From positions 1 to 20,592 of the forward strand of contig USSF01000042.1 in NCBI GenBank assembly GCA_900557405.1: 20,592 bases of DNA, written 5' to 3'. The position numbers and the translations under genes are program-made. Of this stretch, positions 7,492-15,602 are shown piece by piece (positions within the stretch are counted from its first letter, which is position 1; each line of letters opens with the position of its first letter). This DNA is from an uncultured Prevotella sp. (lineage in GTDB: Bacteria > Bacteroidota > Bacteroidia > Bacteroidales > Bacteroidaceae). Under the pieces are notes generated by a model that had not been told where the DNA came from, searched no databases, and was given only the letters and a program-made list of their open reading frames with translations.

Positions 7492-9060
7492 TTAGTTTCT
7501 CTTTTTCCTTTTCATTGTCACCAGCGGGATGAGCATCTCCTCCATAGAGATTCCGCCGTGCTGGAAGGTGTCCTTGTAGTAAGACACGTAGTAGTTGTAG
7601 TTGTTCGGATAGGCGAAGAATGTATCGCCTGTGGCGAACACGTACGAGGTGCTCAGATTGGGCGACGGAAGCTGTGCCCTGTGTGGCTCCTTGATTACGA
7701 ACACGTCCTTTGCGTTGCAGTTCAGGTTCTTGCCGAGCTTGTAGCGCAGGTTGGTGTTCGTGTTGCGGTCGCCCACAATCTTCACGGGCCTTGAGGCGCG
7801 GATGCTGCCGTGGTCGGTGGTCAATACCACGGTGTAGTCGCTGTCGGCAAGCCGGCGGAAGAGGTCAGACAGCACAGTGTGGCGGAACCAGCTCAGTGTG
7901 ATGCTGCGGTATGCCGACTCGTTGTTGGCAAGTTCCCTCACCATCTTCGATTCCGTGCGCGCATGGCTCAGCATGTCGATGAAGTTTATCACCACCACGT
8001 TGAGGTCGTTCTCCGCCAGCTGGTTGAACTGCTGCAGCAGCTTGTCCGCACCTGTGGAGTCGTTCACCTTATGGTAAGAGAATTTCGTTCCGCTCCTGCG
8101 GTATCTCTCGAGCTGGGTCTGTATCAGCGGTGCCTCGTTGAGGTTCTTGCCCTCCTCTTCGTCCTCGTCCACCCAGAGCTCGGGAAACATCTCCGCTATC
8201 TGCGTAGGCATCAGTCCGCTGAATATAGCATTGCGGGCGTATTGTGTCACGGTGGGCAGAATACTCATATAGAGGCTTTCGTCGATGTCAAACATATCTC
8301 CGATTTCCCTTGCCAGCATCTTCCACTGGTCGTATCTGAAGTTGTCCACCACGATGAGGAACACCTTCTCGCCCTTGTCTATCAGCGGGAAGAGCTTCCT
8401 GCTGAATATATTGTTGCTCATGAGCGGACGTGTGGGGCTTTGTGCCGTCTTCGGGTCCACCCAATCCATATAGTTGTTTCTGATGAACTTGGCGAATCCG
8501 TTGTTCGCCTCGCTCTTCTGCATCATGAGCATCTCGGTCATGTTGCTCTCGGTACTGCTCAGTTCCAGTTCCCAGTGCACGAGAATCCTGTATACCTCCA
8601 TCCAGTCGTCCACCGTCCTGCAGCTGTCTATCTTCGAAGAAATGTTCATGAAGTTCTGCTGGTATCCGGTCTGCGTCACCTCGGTCACGATTTCCTTCCT
8701 GTGTATGTTCTTCTTCAGCGTGAGCAGAATCTGACTGGGATTCACGGGCTTTATCAGATAGTCGGCAATCTTCGAGCCGATAGCCTGTTCCATGATGTTC
8801 TCCTCTTCGCTTTTCGTCACCATCACTACGGGTGTTGCGGGCAGTATTTCCTTAATCTGCTGCAGGGTTTCCAGTCCGCTGATGCCCGGCATCATCTCGT
8901 CGAGCAGCACGAGGTCGAAGTTGTGCTGCCGACATTCGTCAATGGCGTCGGTGCCGTTGCTCACGGTAATCACCTCATATCCTTTCTTCTCAAGAAATAT
9001 AATGTGGGCGTGGAGAAGTTCAATCTCGTCGTCTACCCATAAAAGAAGTCCATTGCTCAT
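7492..9060 (-). CDS. porX: T9SS response regulator PorX (receiver plus PglZ domain)
   Basis: A 522-residue cytoplasmic regulator with an N-terminal receiver domain (1-120): acidic pair Asp10/Asp11, phospho-acceptor Asp54 in LLDEMMPG, Thr82 and Lys104 in the expected switch places. After a helical linker comes a PglZ domain of the alkaline phosphatase superfamily (about 210-515) with candidate metal and catalytic residues Asp239 (VVDNFRYD), Thr270/Thr272, Asp362 and His366 (FIDMLSH), Asp416-His417 (TTDHGS) and His501 (QHGGISMEEM). This arrangement defines PorX, which in Porphyromonas gingivalis acts with the kinase PorY and sigma factor SigP to control type IX secretion. Neither partner is in the window. 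It lies 67 bases after porW and 16 before tsaE. All residues expected for phosphorylation and metal binding appear intact. Confidence 0.93.
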   Translation of the reverse strand: MSNGLLLWVDDEIELLHAHIIFLEKKGYEVITVSNGTDAIDECRQHNFDLVLLDEMMPGISGLETLQQIKEILPATPVVMVTKSEEENIMEQAIGSKIADYLIKPVNPSQILLTLKKNIHRKEIVTEVTQTGYQQNFMNISSKIDSCRTVDDWMEVYRILVHWELELSSTESNMTEMLMMQKSEANNGFAKFIRNNYMDWVDPKTAQSPTRPLMSNNIFSRKLFPLIDKGEKVFLIVVDNFRYDQWKMLAREIGDMFDIDESLYMSILPTVTQYARNAIFSGLMPTQIAEMFPELWVDEDEEEGKNLNEAPLIQTQLERYRRSGTKFSYHKVNDSTGADKLLQQFNQLAENDLNVVVINFIDMLSHARTESKMVRELANNESAYRSITLSWFRHTVLSDLFRRLADSDYTVVLTTDHGSIRASRPVKIVGDRNTNTNLRYKLGKNLNCNAKDVFVIKEPHRAQLPSPNLSTSYVFATGDTFFAYPNNYNYYVSYYKDTFQHGGISMEEMLIPLVTMKRKKRN

Positions 9061-9127
9061 AGATGTCTTTGATAATCAATAATTAATCCAATAATAATCT
9101 CTTGCTCAATCTGTCACCCTCTCGCCC

Positions 9128-12100
9128 TTAGAAGCCGTCAAGCTCATAGTAGTCGTCCTCAAGGTTGAGGTTCTGTTGAGGCTCCGGTTCCGGCTGGGTC
9201 GGGGTTACGGGGATGGTGATGGAGTCGGGGTCGGGCTGCTCGGGCTTGGCGGTGGTAGGGGTCGGATCGGACAGCGCGGGCTTTTCAGACGATTTATACG
9301 GCTCGGACTTTTTGACCGGCTCAGTCGGTTCGGCCGGTTGGATGATGAAGGTGTTGGAATCCTCCGGGTTGTCCGTGGTGTCTGAGTTATCCGGACTGTC
9401 AAAGCTTTCTGATTTGTTGGAGCTGTCCAAGTTGTCAGGTTTGTCCGGACTGTCAATTATCTCCATACTGTTCGAGTTTCCGGCAGGCTCTTCCTTTGCC
9501 TTGGTGTCTTCTATCGGAATCACCGTGTCGTCGGTCGGCTCCTCCGCCTTGCCGTTGTCTGCAGGCACACCGATCTGCATGAAGAGGTCGTCGTCAATCA
9601 CGCCGCCGTTTATGAGCTTGTCTCCAGATTCCTTGCCGTCGGCAGGTTCCGTTTCTTCCGCCGCCTTCTCGTATTCTATCGTTTCCGGTTCGGTGAGCAG
9701 CTCCACGGTGCTTATGCGCAGCGGGATGAAGTGCTTCTCGTAGAACTTCTCGTAGTCGTCGTAGCTGAAGTTCGTGCCGAGCAGCTCACGGTTCTTGTCG
9801 CTGATGATTATTGTGCGGCATTTCCTCGTCAGCCGCAGCATGTTCTTGTTGCTGTATAGCTGACGGGCATACTGCAGCGCCTCGTCGTAGCTCTTGAATC
9901 CGCTTACGATCATGCGCTTCAGTCCGTCAATCTCCTCCGTCGTGATGCCGAAGTTTCTCACTATGAAGTTGGAGAAGTTATACTTTGCCAGTTCATAGAG
10001 CAGCTGGTTCTCGTTTACCACCGAGTCGGCATGATATGCTATGATGAATGAGAAATCGGCTGTTCTGTCTGCCGTGAACTTGCGCGTCTTGATGGAGTCG
10101 CTGTCGCTCATCACCACGCTGCGCCTTGCCCACACGTCGCTGATGTCGAACTTGCCGCCATGCAGCGTCCGTCCGGCCTTCACTCCGTTGATGATCATTC
10201 CTGCCAGTGTGCTCACATCGCTCTTAGGGTATTTGTCCACCACTTCCTGCATGTTGTCCACGCAGCCCTTGGCGTCGCCCTCGTTGAGCTTTGCCATACC
10301 GTTGAAGAAGATGAACTTGTCGCGGTTGGCGCCGAGCGGGAACCTGGTTTCCGACACTTTTACGTTTTTCCTCACCTCGTCCAGCCGGTCGGCCTTGAAG
10401 GCGTCATAGGTGGAGGCATAGAGCGAGTCCTCTATGTGCACGCCGAAGCGTGCGTTCTCCTCGAAGTTGGGGTCGGAGAGCAGTGTTGTCCACTGACTGT
10501 CGGGGAATCCGCTTTTGAGCTTTTCCAGATACGTACGCGCCATGTCGGGCTGCCCCTTGCGACTGTAGAGCAGGAAGAGATGGTACCACGCATTGTCCAT
10601 GCCCTCATAGTCGGGGTAGTTGTCAGAGAGTCTGCGCAGTTCCTTCTCGCTGAGCGGCAGGTTGTCGAGCTTGTCCTTGAATATCACTCCTGCGTTATAC
10701 AGCCCGTCCATTATCAGCTTGTTGCTCTCGGCTATCTGTTCTTCGCTGAACGGAATCTGCGCCAGATAATACTCCCTCTTGTGCGGGTCGTTCTGTGCGC
10801 TGTCCGTCACGTTCTTTATCGAGTCCTCTATGGCAGCCGCCGTGGCGAGCGAATCGCGCATCTCGTCGGTCATCTCCTCCACGCCGGGCGTCTGTGCCAC
10901 CACGGTCTTGTTCACGCGCTGCCAGTCGTCCACGTTCTCGCGCTTGCCCCATATCTTCTGGAACTGCTGCTTGCCCTGGTTCACTGTCATCTGGTTGTAG
11001 AAATACCAGAGAGCGTTGCGCTGGTTCGTCTGGTTGTTCTGCGTCTGGTTGTGCCTGTTCTGGGTGATGCCCGTGTTGCCGCTGTTCTCGGCAATCTTCT
11101 GCTGCGCCTCAGCTTCAGCCTGTGCGTCGCGCTCCGCCTTCTCCTTCTTCTTCAGTGCCTCTATCACTCGGTCGATGGCGGCGTTCCTTTCCTTCTCCGG
11201 CATCTTGGCGAGAGCCTGCAGTGAATCCTGCAGATGCACGGCGTCGGTGTATGGCACGAGTTCGTCGAGAATCTTCGAGCGGTCGGAGAGCTGCTTGTAG
11301 TCCTTGCGGTCTTTGTCGAGCAGTCCGATGGCCTCGCCGTAACACCTCTGTGCGTTGCTGAAGTCCTCCCTCACCCAGTATATGTCGCCGAGCGTGAGCA
11401 GCAGCACTCCCTTCTCTATGCCGTTCCGCGTGGATTTGGCGTTGCCCCGCTCATAGGCATCGATGGCCCTGAGCGTATCCTTCTGCAGCATGTATATGTT
11501 GCCCATGGCATAATACACCTGGTCGAGATAATCCTTGTTGTTGTCGTTGCGCGCCATGCGCTTCAGCCTGCCCACCATCTGTTTTCCCTTGCCTCCTGCC
11601 ATCACCTCGGTCATGGCGATGCGGGCGTTGAATTCCAGTTCGTATGGAGGGTTCTGGCGTATCACTCTCTTGTATGCCTTGTAAGCCTCGAGCTTGTTGC
11701 CCAGCTCCTCCTGCAGCTGTCCCATGATATACCATTCGCGGGCGCGCTGCTTCCTCCTGCCCTCATGGCGTATCACCTTGCGCAGATACGGCACGGCCTC
11801 GGCGTATCTGCCCGACTTGATGTAGTAGTCGGCATAGGCATAGTCCCAGTCCTTCCTTGCCCTCCAGCTCATGGAGTCGCGGCCCATCTTGCTTATCACG
11901 TCCTCTGCGTCGTAGAGCCAGTCCTGCTCCGTGTAGCATCTTGCAAGCCAGGCCCTTGCCTTGCCGTATATGGCGGGCTGGGTGGCATACAGACGGCTCA
12001 TGTAGGAGAAGGTGGATGCTGCCTCCTCAAACTTGCCCTGCATAAACTGCGAGCGGCCCATCAGCAGCCATGCCTTCCAAAGGAATGGGTTGTATTCCCT

Positions 12101-12484
12101 GCGGTTCAGCCATTCTATGTCTCTTGCCGTCTTTTTCCTCGACTTGTTCCATTCCGGCCGCTTTTTTATGCTGTGCAGCTTTATCGCCTTCTGGCATTTC
12201 TCTATCGCACGGTCGAAGTTTCCCTTTCCCAGTTCGCGGCTCTTCTTGTTGCCCACGGTGTATAGGGGCAACATCTCCGTGAAGTTGTCCTTGTTGCCGT
12301 TCTCTTTCTCCAGCGAGGCGTCGATATAGGCGAGCGAACCGTTGTAATATGTGTTGTATCTCGCATTGAACGAGTGCCACCACCGGCTTTTCGACGTGTT
12401 TTTCTGCGTCGAACATCCGATGGCCGTCATAATGGCGAGGAATGCCACTACGATTACTATATGTTTGTTTCTGATATCATTCAC
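9128..12484 (-). CDS. porW: T9SS-associated TPR lipoprotein, PorW/SprE type
   Basis: A 1118-residue predicted outer-membrane lipoprotein. The N-terminal hydrophobic segment ends in a lipobox-like TAIGC, with Cys24 as the probable lipidated residue. Tetratricopeptide-type helices run over much of the first 700 residues (e.g. KGNFDRAIEKCQKAI, RYAEAVPYLRKVI, EDFSNAQRCYGEAI), with a Gln/Asn-rich break near 470-495. From about residue 950 the tail is low-complexity, rich in Pro, Glu, Asp, Ser and Asn. Size, lipobox, TPRs and the opening SRWWHSFNARYNTYYNG match PorW/SprE, which joins the PorK/N ring to the translocon in type IX secretion. The start is GTG (12482-12484): a TAA lies three codons upstream and the next in-frame ATG is residue 20. 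porX follows after 67 bases. No consensus promoter was seen; a 22-bp repeat array lies upstream. Confidence 0.88.
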   Translation of the reverse strand: MNDIRNKHIVIVVAFLAIMTAIGCSTQKNTSKSRWWHSFNARYNTYYNGSLAYIDASLEKENGNKDNFTEMLPLYTVGNKKSRELGKGNFDRAIEKCQKAIKLHSIKKRPEWNKSRKKTARDIEWLNRREYNPFLWKAWLLMGRSQFMQGKFEEAASTFSYMSRLYATQPAIYGKARAWLARCYTEQDWLYDAEDVISKMGRDSMSWRARKDWDYAYADYYIKSGRYAEAVPYLRKVIRHEGRRKQRAREWYIMGQLQEELGNKLEAYKAYKRVIRQNPPYELEFNARIAMTEVMAGGKGKQMVGRLKRMARNDNNKDYLDQVYYAMGNIYMLQKDTLRAIDAYERGNAKSTRNGIEKGVLLLTLGDIYWVREDFSNAQRCYGEAIGLLDKDRKDYKQLSDRSKILDELVPYTDAVHLQDSLQALAKMPEKERNAAIDRVIEALKKKEKAERDAQAEAEAQQKIAENSGNTGITQNRHNQTQNNQTNQRNALWYFYNQMTVNQGKQQFQKIWGKRENVDDWQRVNKTVVAQTPGVEEMTDEMRDSLATAAAIEDSIKNVTDSAQNDPHKREYYLAQIPFSEEQIAESNKLIMDGLYNAGVIFKDKLDNLPLSEKELRRLSDNYPDYEGMDNAWYHLFLLYSRKGQPDMARTYLEKLKSGFPDSQWTTLLSDPNFEENARFGVHIEDSLYASTYDAFKADRLDEVRKNVKVSETRFPLGANRDKFIFFNGMAKLNEGDAKGCVDNMQEVVDKYPKSDVSTLAGMIINGVKAGRTLHGGKFDISDVWARRSVVMSDSDSIKTRKFTADRTADFSFIIAYHADSVVNENQLLYELAKYNFSNFIVRNFGITTEEIDGLKRMIVSGFKSYDEALQYARQLYSNKNMLRLTRKCRTIIISDKNRELLGTNFSYDDYEKFYEKHFIPLRISTVELLTEPETIEYEKAAEETEPADGKESGDKLINGGVIDDDLFMQIGVPADNGKAEEPTDDTVIPIEDTKAKEEPAGNSNSMEIIDSPDKPDNLDSSNKSESFDSPDNSDTTDNPEDSNTFIIQPAEPTEPVKKSEPYKSSEKPALSDPTPTTAKPEQPDPDSITIPVTPTQPEPEPQQNLNLEDDYYELDGF

Positions 12485-12640
12485 ACTATATTAACTTGCA
12501 AATCCCTCTTTTATTGTGTTCCGTCCAAGATATATCTGGCTTTTTATTTCATTACCTTCCTATAAATATATTATTGGAAGTTGACGAGTAAACAAGTTGA
12601 CGAGTTGATGAGGAAATGGGGTTGCAGGGAAGCATGAGGC

Positions 12641-12780
12641 AGTACTTTTATGGATTCGGATAGAAGTACTGGAGTAATCCTATAGAAGTACTGGAGTAAT
12701 CCAATGCAAGTACTGGAGTAATCCAATAAGGAGTACTGGAGTAATCCTATAGGAGTACTGGAGTATCCAATGCAAGTACT
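12641..12780. repeat. 22-bp array with seven AGTACT palindromes upstream of porW
   Basis: The palindrome AGTACT occurs at 12641, 12665, 12687, 12709, 12732, 12754 and 12775, with steps of 24, 22, 22, 23, 22 and 21 bases. From 12661 the whole unit repeats as roughly aagtactggagtaatcc plus a 4-6 base joint (tatag, aatgc or aataag). The array is in the 440-base spacer between the protease stop (12925) and the porW start (12484), about 160-300 bases 5' of porW. The same spacer holds two copies of aagttgacgagt (12578-12589 and 12594-12605) and a hairpin at 12830-12886. A step that is not a multiple of 3 argues against a coding repeat. I infer phased protein sites or a minisatellite. Confidence 0.9.
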
Positions 12781-12829
12781 GTCAGATTTGTCTTTTTTCT
12801 CTTTATTTCTTGTGTCGGGAAAACGAACA

Positions 12830-12886
12830 GTCGCCCTGAAAAGGCGGAAGTATCCGTTCATGATACTCTTGCCTTTACAGGGCGAC
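12830..12886 (-). terminator. Long hairpin downstream of the C10 protease gene
   Basis: The arms gtcgccctgaaaaggc (12830-12845) and gcctttacagggcgac (12871-12886) pair at 15 of 16 positions, and an inner stem gtatc/gatac (near 12850-12866) extends it. It begins about 38 bases past the protease stop on the minus strand. The following minus-strand bases (TGTTCGTTTTCCC) are only moderately T-rich. A terminator for the protease transcript is the simplest reading. Confidence 0.6.
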
Positions 12887-12924
12887 CTGTCTGTTTGTGT
12901 GGATTCCCCCTCGGAGGACATCCG

Positions 12925-15384
12925 CTATCTGATGATTATCTTGTGCATCTTCCTGCTGCCGTCAGCCTTCTGGGCCACGATGTATACTCCCTTTTCGAGG
13001 GCGTTGAGGCTGTGGACGTTGCTCTGGATGAGCTGGCCGCCTACGGAGTAGATGTCCATGCCCTGGGCCGTGTCGATGTCCTCGATGGCGGAAATGCCAA
13101 GAGGCGTACCCTTCGTGACGGTCAGTGTGCCGGTGGAGTAGGAGAGCTTGTAGTTCTCCGCCTCGCCGCCGCTCACGGTGATTACGTATTCGCCCATGAG
13201 GGATGTCTCGTCGGCTTCGCATGTGGCGATGGGCAGAGTGGTGAACACCTCTTCCGTCTCGTCGTTCTTGAATCCGCTGAAGGTGAGTTTGAACTCAGGG
13301 TTCTTCTCGCCCTCCGCACGTGTGGCGTCCTCCACGCCCACGCTGAGCGGAGCTTTGGTGATGAGCAGGAAGCCATCTTCAAAGTCCACTGCCGGGTCGG
13401 TTATCGTACCTGCCTCCACGTGGATTGGATATTTGCCCACGGGCGAGGTCGGTGTGGCGTCGCAGGTGACGATTGGGGTGCCTTCCACGAAGTCGCCGTT
13501 GATGGCATAACCCATTCTCGGATTCTCCTCGCCGTATTTGCGTGTGGTGTTGCGCGCCTTCACCGTCGTGCCGTATTCCTTTATGTTGGTGAATTCGCCC
13601 CACTGTGATGCTGCCTTGAACTTTGCCACGCTGCCTGCCCTGACATAGAGCGTGCATTCGGTCTTGTCCACTTTCTCGAACAGTCCGGCGCCGATGGTTG
13701 TCAGCGGTGTCTTGTCCACCACCCTGATTTCCTTCAGTCCGTTGCAGTTGGCGAATGCCCTCTCGCCGATATCGGTCAGCTGGCTGCCCAGTGTCAGTTT
13801 GATGATTTCTCCCCTGCACGAGAATGCGTAGCTCTCCACCTTCGTCACGTCGCCGGTCAGCTTCATGTCGGATGTCACCTTGGGCAGCGATGCGATGATG
13901 GTCTTGCCGTCGGTCGAATACACGATGTTCTCCTCAATCTTGAAGTCGGCGTCCTCGGCCGGGGTGATGTCCATCTTGGTCAGTCTGCCGCATCCGCCGA
14001 TGGCTCCTGTGCCGAAGCTCTTGATGCCCTTCGGCAGATTGATTACGCGCAGCGTGGAACAGCCGTAGAATGCCTTCCTCGGCAGTATGTCGTCTTCCGT
14101 GATGCTCAGCGGTGCACCTGATTCCATGAGGTAAGCCTCGCCTCCGGCAATGATCTTCGCCTTGCTCAGGTCGAGCACTCTCAGTTTTCCGTCGGTATTC
14201 TTTCCTTGTTTGTCGTTGCCGGCCATCTCGCGGATGGTCTTCAGGTCGGTGCCGTTGATGCTGCCCTTCACTTTCAGCGTGTCGTATTTGAAGTAGAATT
14301 CCTTGTTGATGAGCGACTGCAGCGTGCCGGGCTGTTCCACCTTCACGGAGTCGGACATAAGCTCTCCCAGTCCCTCGGGCATGATGTCGATGATGGCGTC
14401 CTGGTTGCGCGAGAACTGGCTGCCGCTCGGGTTGAGCAGTGCGATGTCGTAGTATCCGTCGTCGTCGCCTTCCCATCCCCAGTTGATGTGCACTCGTCCG
14501 TCCTTGTCGTATCCGTCGAGCACGAAGGAGTGTCCTCCCTGCCAGTCGTCTCCGCCGTATACGATGGGCAGCTTCCTCGTGAGCTGGTCGTAGATCATTT
14601 CCATCCATTCCTTCTCCGTGTAGTCATCGCGGAACTTGTATTTCGCCTCCTTCAGTCCGAAGTATTTCTGCAGTCCGTCCGTAGCCTCGTCGTGGTATGC
14701 ACCGCTGCCGTTCGGCGAGTACATCATGTTGGCTGATACTCCGCAGTCTCTCATCAGCAGCGCCACGGCGTTGCCCTGTGCTGTGGTGTAAGCCCCGAAG
14801 GTGTAGGTGTCGATCATGCTGTCCCAGTCGTAGTAGTCATTCTCGAAGTCGGCTGTCACGGGAGTTCCGTTCTTGTCGTTCGTCGGATAATAGATGGTTC
14901 TCTTGCCAACGCCGTTTCTCGGACCCTTGTGGTAGTAGAGAACCTGTGCGGTTGACGTTGCCACGCATCCCGTGAGACACGTTCCTTCGTCGCCCACCGG
15001 ACAGAGGTTCCAGTATGGCGCCTCCTGTCCCCATTGGGATTTGCAGAGCGAAGCCACTGCCGCGTCAAACCTGTTTGAGTCGGGCTTGGTCACTCTCTTT
15101 ATCGTCGTGTTGCTCCGTGCGGCGCTTGCCACGGCCTCGTTCACCGCCTGCAGCCACCAAAGGAAGTTCTTGTTCGTAATCCTCTGCTTTATCTTCGCAT
15201 CGGAATATCCCAACACTTCGGGTGCCACGTCGTCTGTGGCTATTACGGCGAATCCTTCTCCGCCCTCACGGCTGTATATCACGTAGCCCTCGTCTCTCGT
15301 TATCTCCTTCAGCCTGATGTTGGCGGGAGCTGCCTTTCCGTTGCCCGTGCGTTTGGCAAGTATTGACTTCGCCGCCTGCTGCAT
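12925..15384 (-). CDS. C10 (streptopain-like) cysteine protease with LRR, MBG and T9SS sorting domains
   Basis: The open frame encodes 819 residues from an internal ATG; the true gene probably begins at 15499 in another frame (separate entry). Residues 1-100 look like the inhibitory C10 propeptide (EGFAVIATDDVAPEVLGYSD). The protease domain (about 105-340) has nucleophile Cys140 in CLTGCVATSTAQ and His285 in GGHSFVLDGYD, with INWGWEG after it. Then come BspA-like leucine-rich repeats (about 430-600, e.g. LTDIGERAFANCNGLKEI), two MBG-like domains (607-677, 678-758), and a T9SS type A sorting domain (762-819) with DIYSVGGQLI, KGVYIV and final KIIIR. It would act outside the cell, secreted by type IX and probably surface-attached. 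It lies 103 bases (to the upstream ATG) after the adhesin gene, with a terminator and no clear promoter between. Confidence 0.9.
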   Translation of the reverse strand: MQQAAKSILAKRTGNGKAAPANIRLKEITRDEGYVIYSREGGEGFAVIATDDVAPEVLGYSDAKIKQRITNKNFLWWLQAVNEAVASAARSNTTIKRVTKPDSNRFDAAVASLCKSQWGQEAPYWNLCPVGDEGTCLTGCVATSTAQVLYYHKGPRNGVGKRTIYYPTNDKNGTPVTADFENDYYDWDSMIDTYTFGAYTTAQGNAVALLMRDCGVSANMMYSPNGSGAYHDEATDGLQKYFGLKEAKYKFRDDYTEKEWMEMIYDQLTRKLPIVYGGDDWQGGHSFVLDGYDKDGRVHINWGWEGDDDGYYDIALLNPSGSQFSRNQDAIIDIMPEGLGELMSDSVKVEQPGTLQSLINKEFYFKYDTLKVKGSINGTDLKTIREMAGNDKQGKNTDGKLRVLDLSKAKIIAGGEAYLMESGAPLSITEDDILPRKAFYGCSTLRVINLPKGIKSFGTGAIGGCGRLTKMDITPAEDADFKIEENIVYSTDGKTIIASLPKVTSDMKLTGDVTKVESYAFSCRGEIIKLTLGSQLTDIGERAFANCNGLKEIRVVDKTPLTTIGAGLFEKVDKTECTLYVRAGSVAKFKAASQWGEFTNIKEYGTTVKARNTTRKYGEENPRMGYAINGDFVEGTPIVTCDATPTSPVGKYPIHVEAGTITDPAVDFEDGFLLITKAPLSVGVEDATRAEGEKNPEFKLTFSGFKNDETEEVFTTLPIATCEADETSLMGEYVITVSGGEAENYKLSYSTGTLTVTKGTPLGISAIEDIDTAQGMDIYSVGGQLIQSNVHSLNALEKGVYIVAQKADGSRKMHKIIIR

Positions 15385-15421
15385 CTGTGCTGCGGTGCGC
15401 GGATTGGCGTCGGCGTTGCCG

Positions 15422-15499
15422 GGGGGCGCATATAAGCATGACCACCGCTGCGGCCAGCGAGCATAGGCCCTTGCTGGTATTAAGATGATGTTGTATCAT
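15422..15499 (-). pseudogene. Out-of-frame signal peptide of the C10 protease (frameshift at a C6 run)
   Basis: From the ATG at 15497-15499 this frame reads MIQHHLNTSKGLCSLAAAVV then MLICAP: a basic N-region, a hydrophobic core and a small-residue end, a convincing signal peptide. The frame then degenerates into Arg/Gln-rich sequence. The protease frame is open back to a TGA at 15496-15498 but has no ATG before 15384. The switch point is six G at 15421-15426 (six C on the coding strand). Five C would join the parts as CAPGNADANPRTAAQMQQAA, giving one 857-residue protein. A cargo with a T9SS sorting domain needs a Sec signal, so this part belongs to the gene. True frameshift, phase variation and base-call error are all possible. 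Confidence 0.8.
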
Positions 15500-15523
15500 A
15501 ATGTGGATGAGTTATTGATGATT

Positions 15524-15566
15524 GAAGAAAAATGCCACACCCGTCTTCTCTGGCGGATGTGGCATT
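15524..15566 (-). terminator. Rho-independent terminator of the adhesin gene
   Basis: The arms aatgccacacccg (15531-15543) and cggatgtggcatt (15554-15566) form a 13-bp stem (one G-U pair in the minus-strand RNA) with a 10-base loop. On the minus strand it is followed by TTTTTCTTC. It begins 36 bases past the adhesin stop and lies about 25-30 bases before the protease signal-peptide ATG. Confidence 0.85.
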
Positions 15567-15602
15567 CGTTATGTTCGGGTTATCTGTATGCCACACATGG
15601 TG

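Noticed and set aside
7492..9060. BREX-type phage-defence PglZ protein
   Set aside because: The N-terminal receiver domain and the porW neighbour indicate PorX; no BREX partner genes are nearby.
10160..11224. Long plus-strand reading frame inside porW, and similar ones across porX and the adhesin
   Set aside because: They mirror the codon pattern of the real genes on the other strand and resemble no protein family.
12641..12780. CRISPR array
   Set aside because: The units are contiguous with joints of 4-6 bases and no 30-base unique spacers; no cas gene is present. The same holds for 20366-20473.
12571..12921. A 116-residue minus-strand reading frame across the AGTACT array
   Set aside because: The repeat step of 22 is not a multiple of 3, so each copy is read in a new frame; the protein resembles nothing and the region also holds a hairpin. 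Treated as non-coding.
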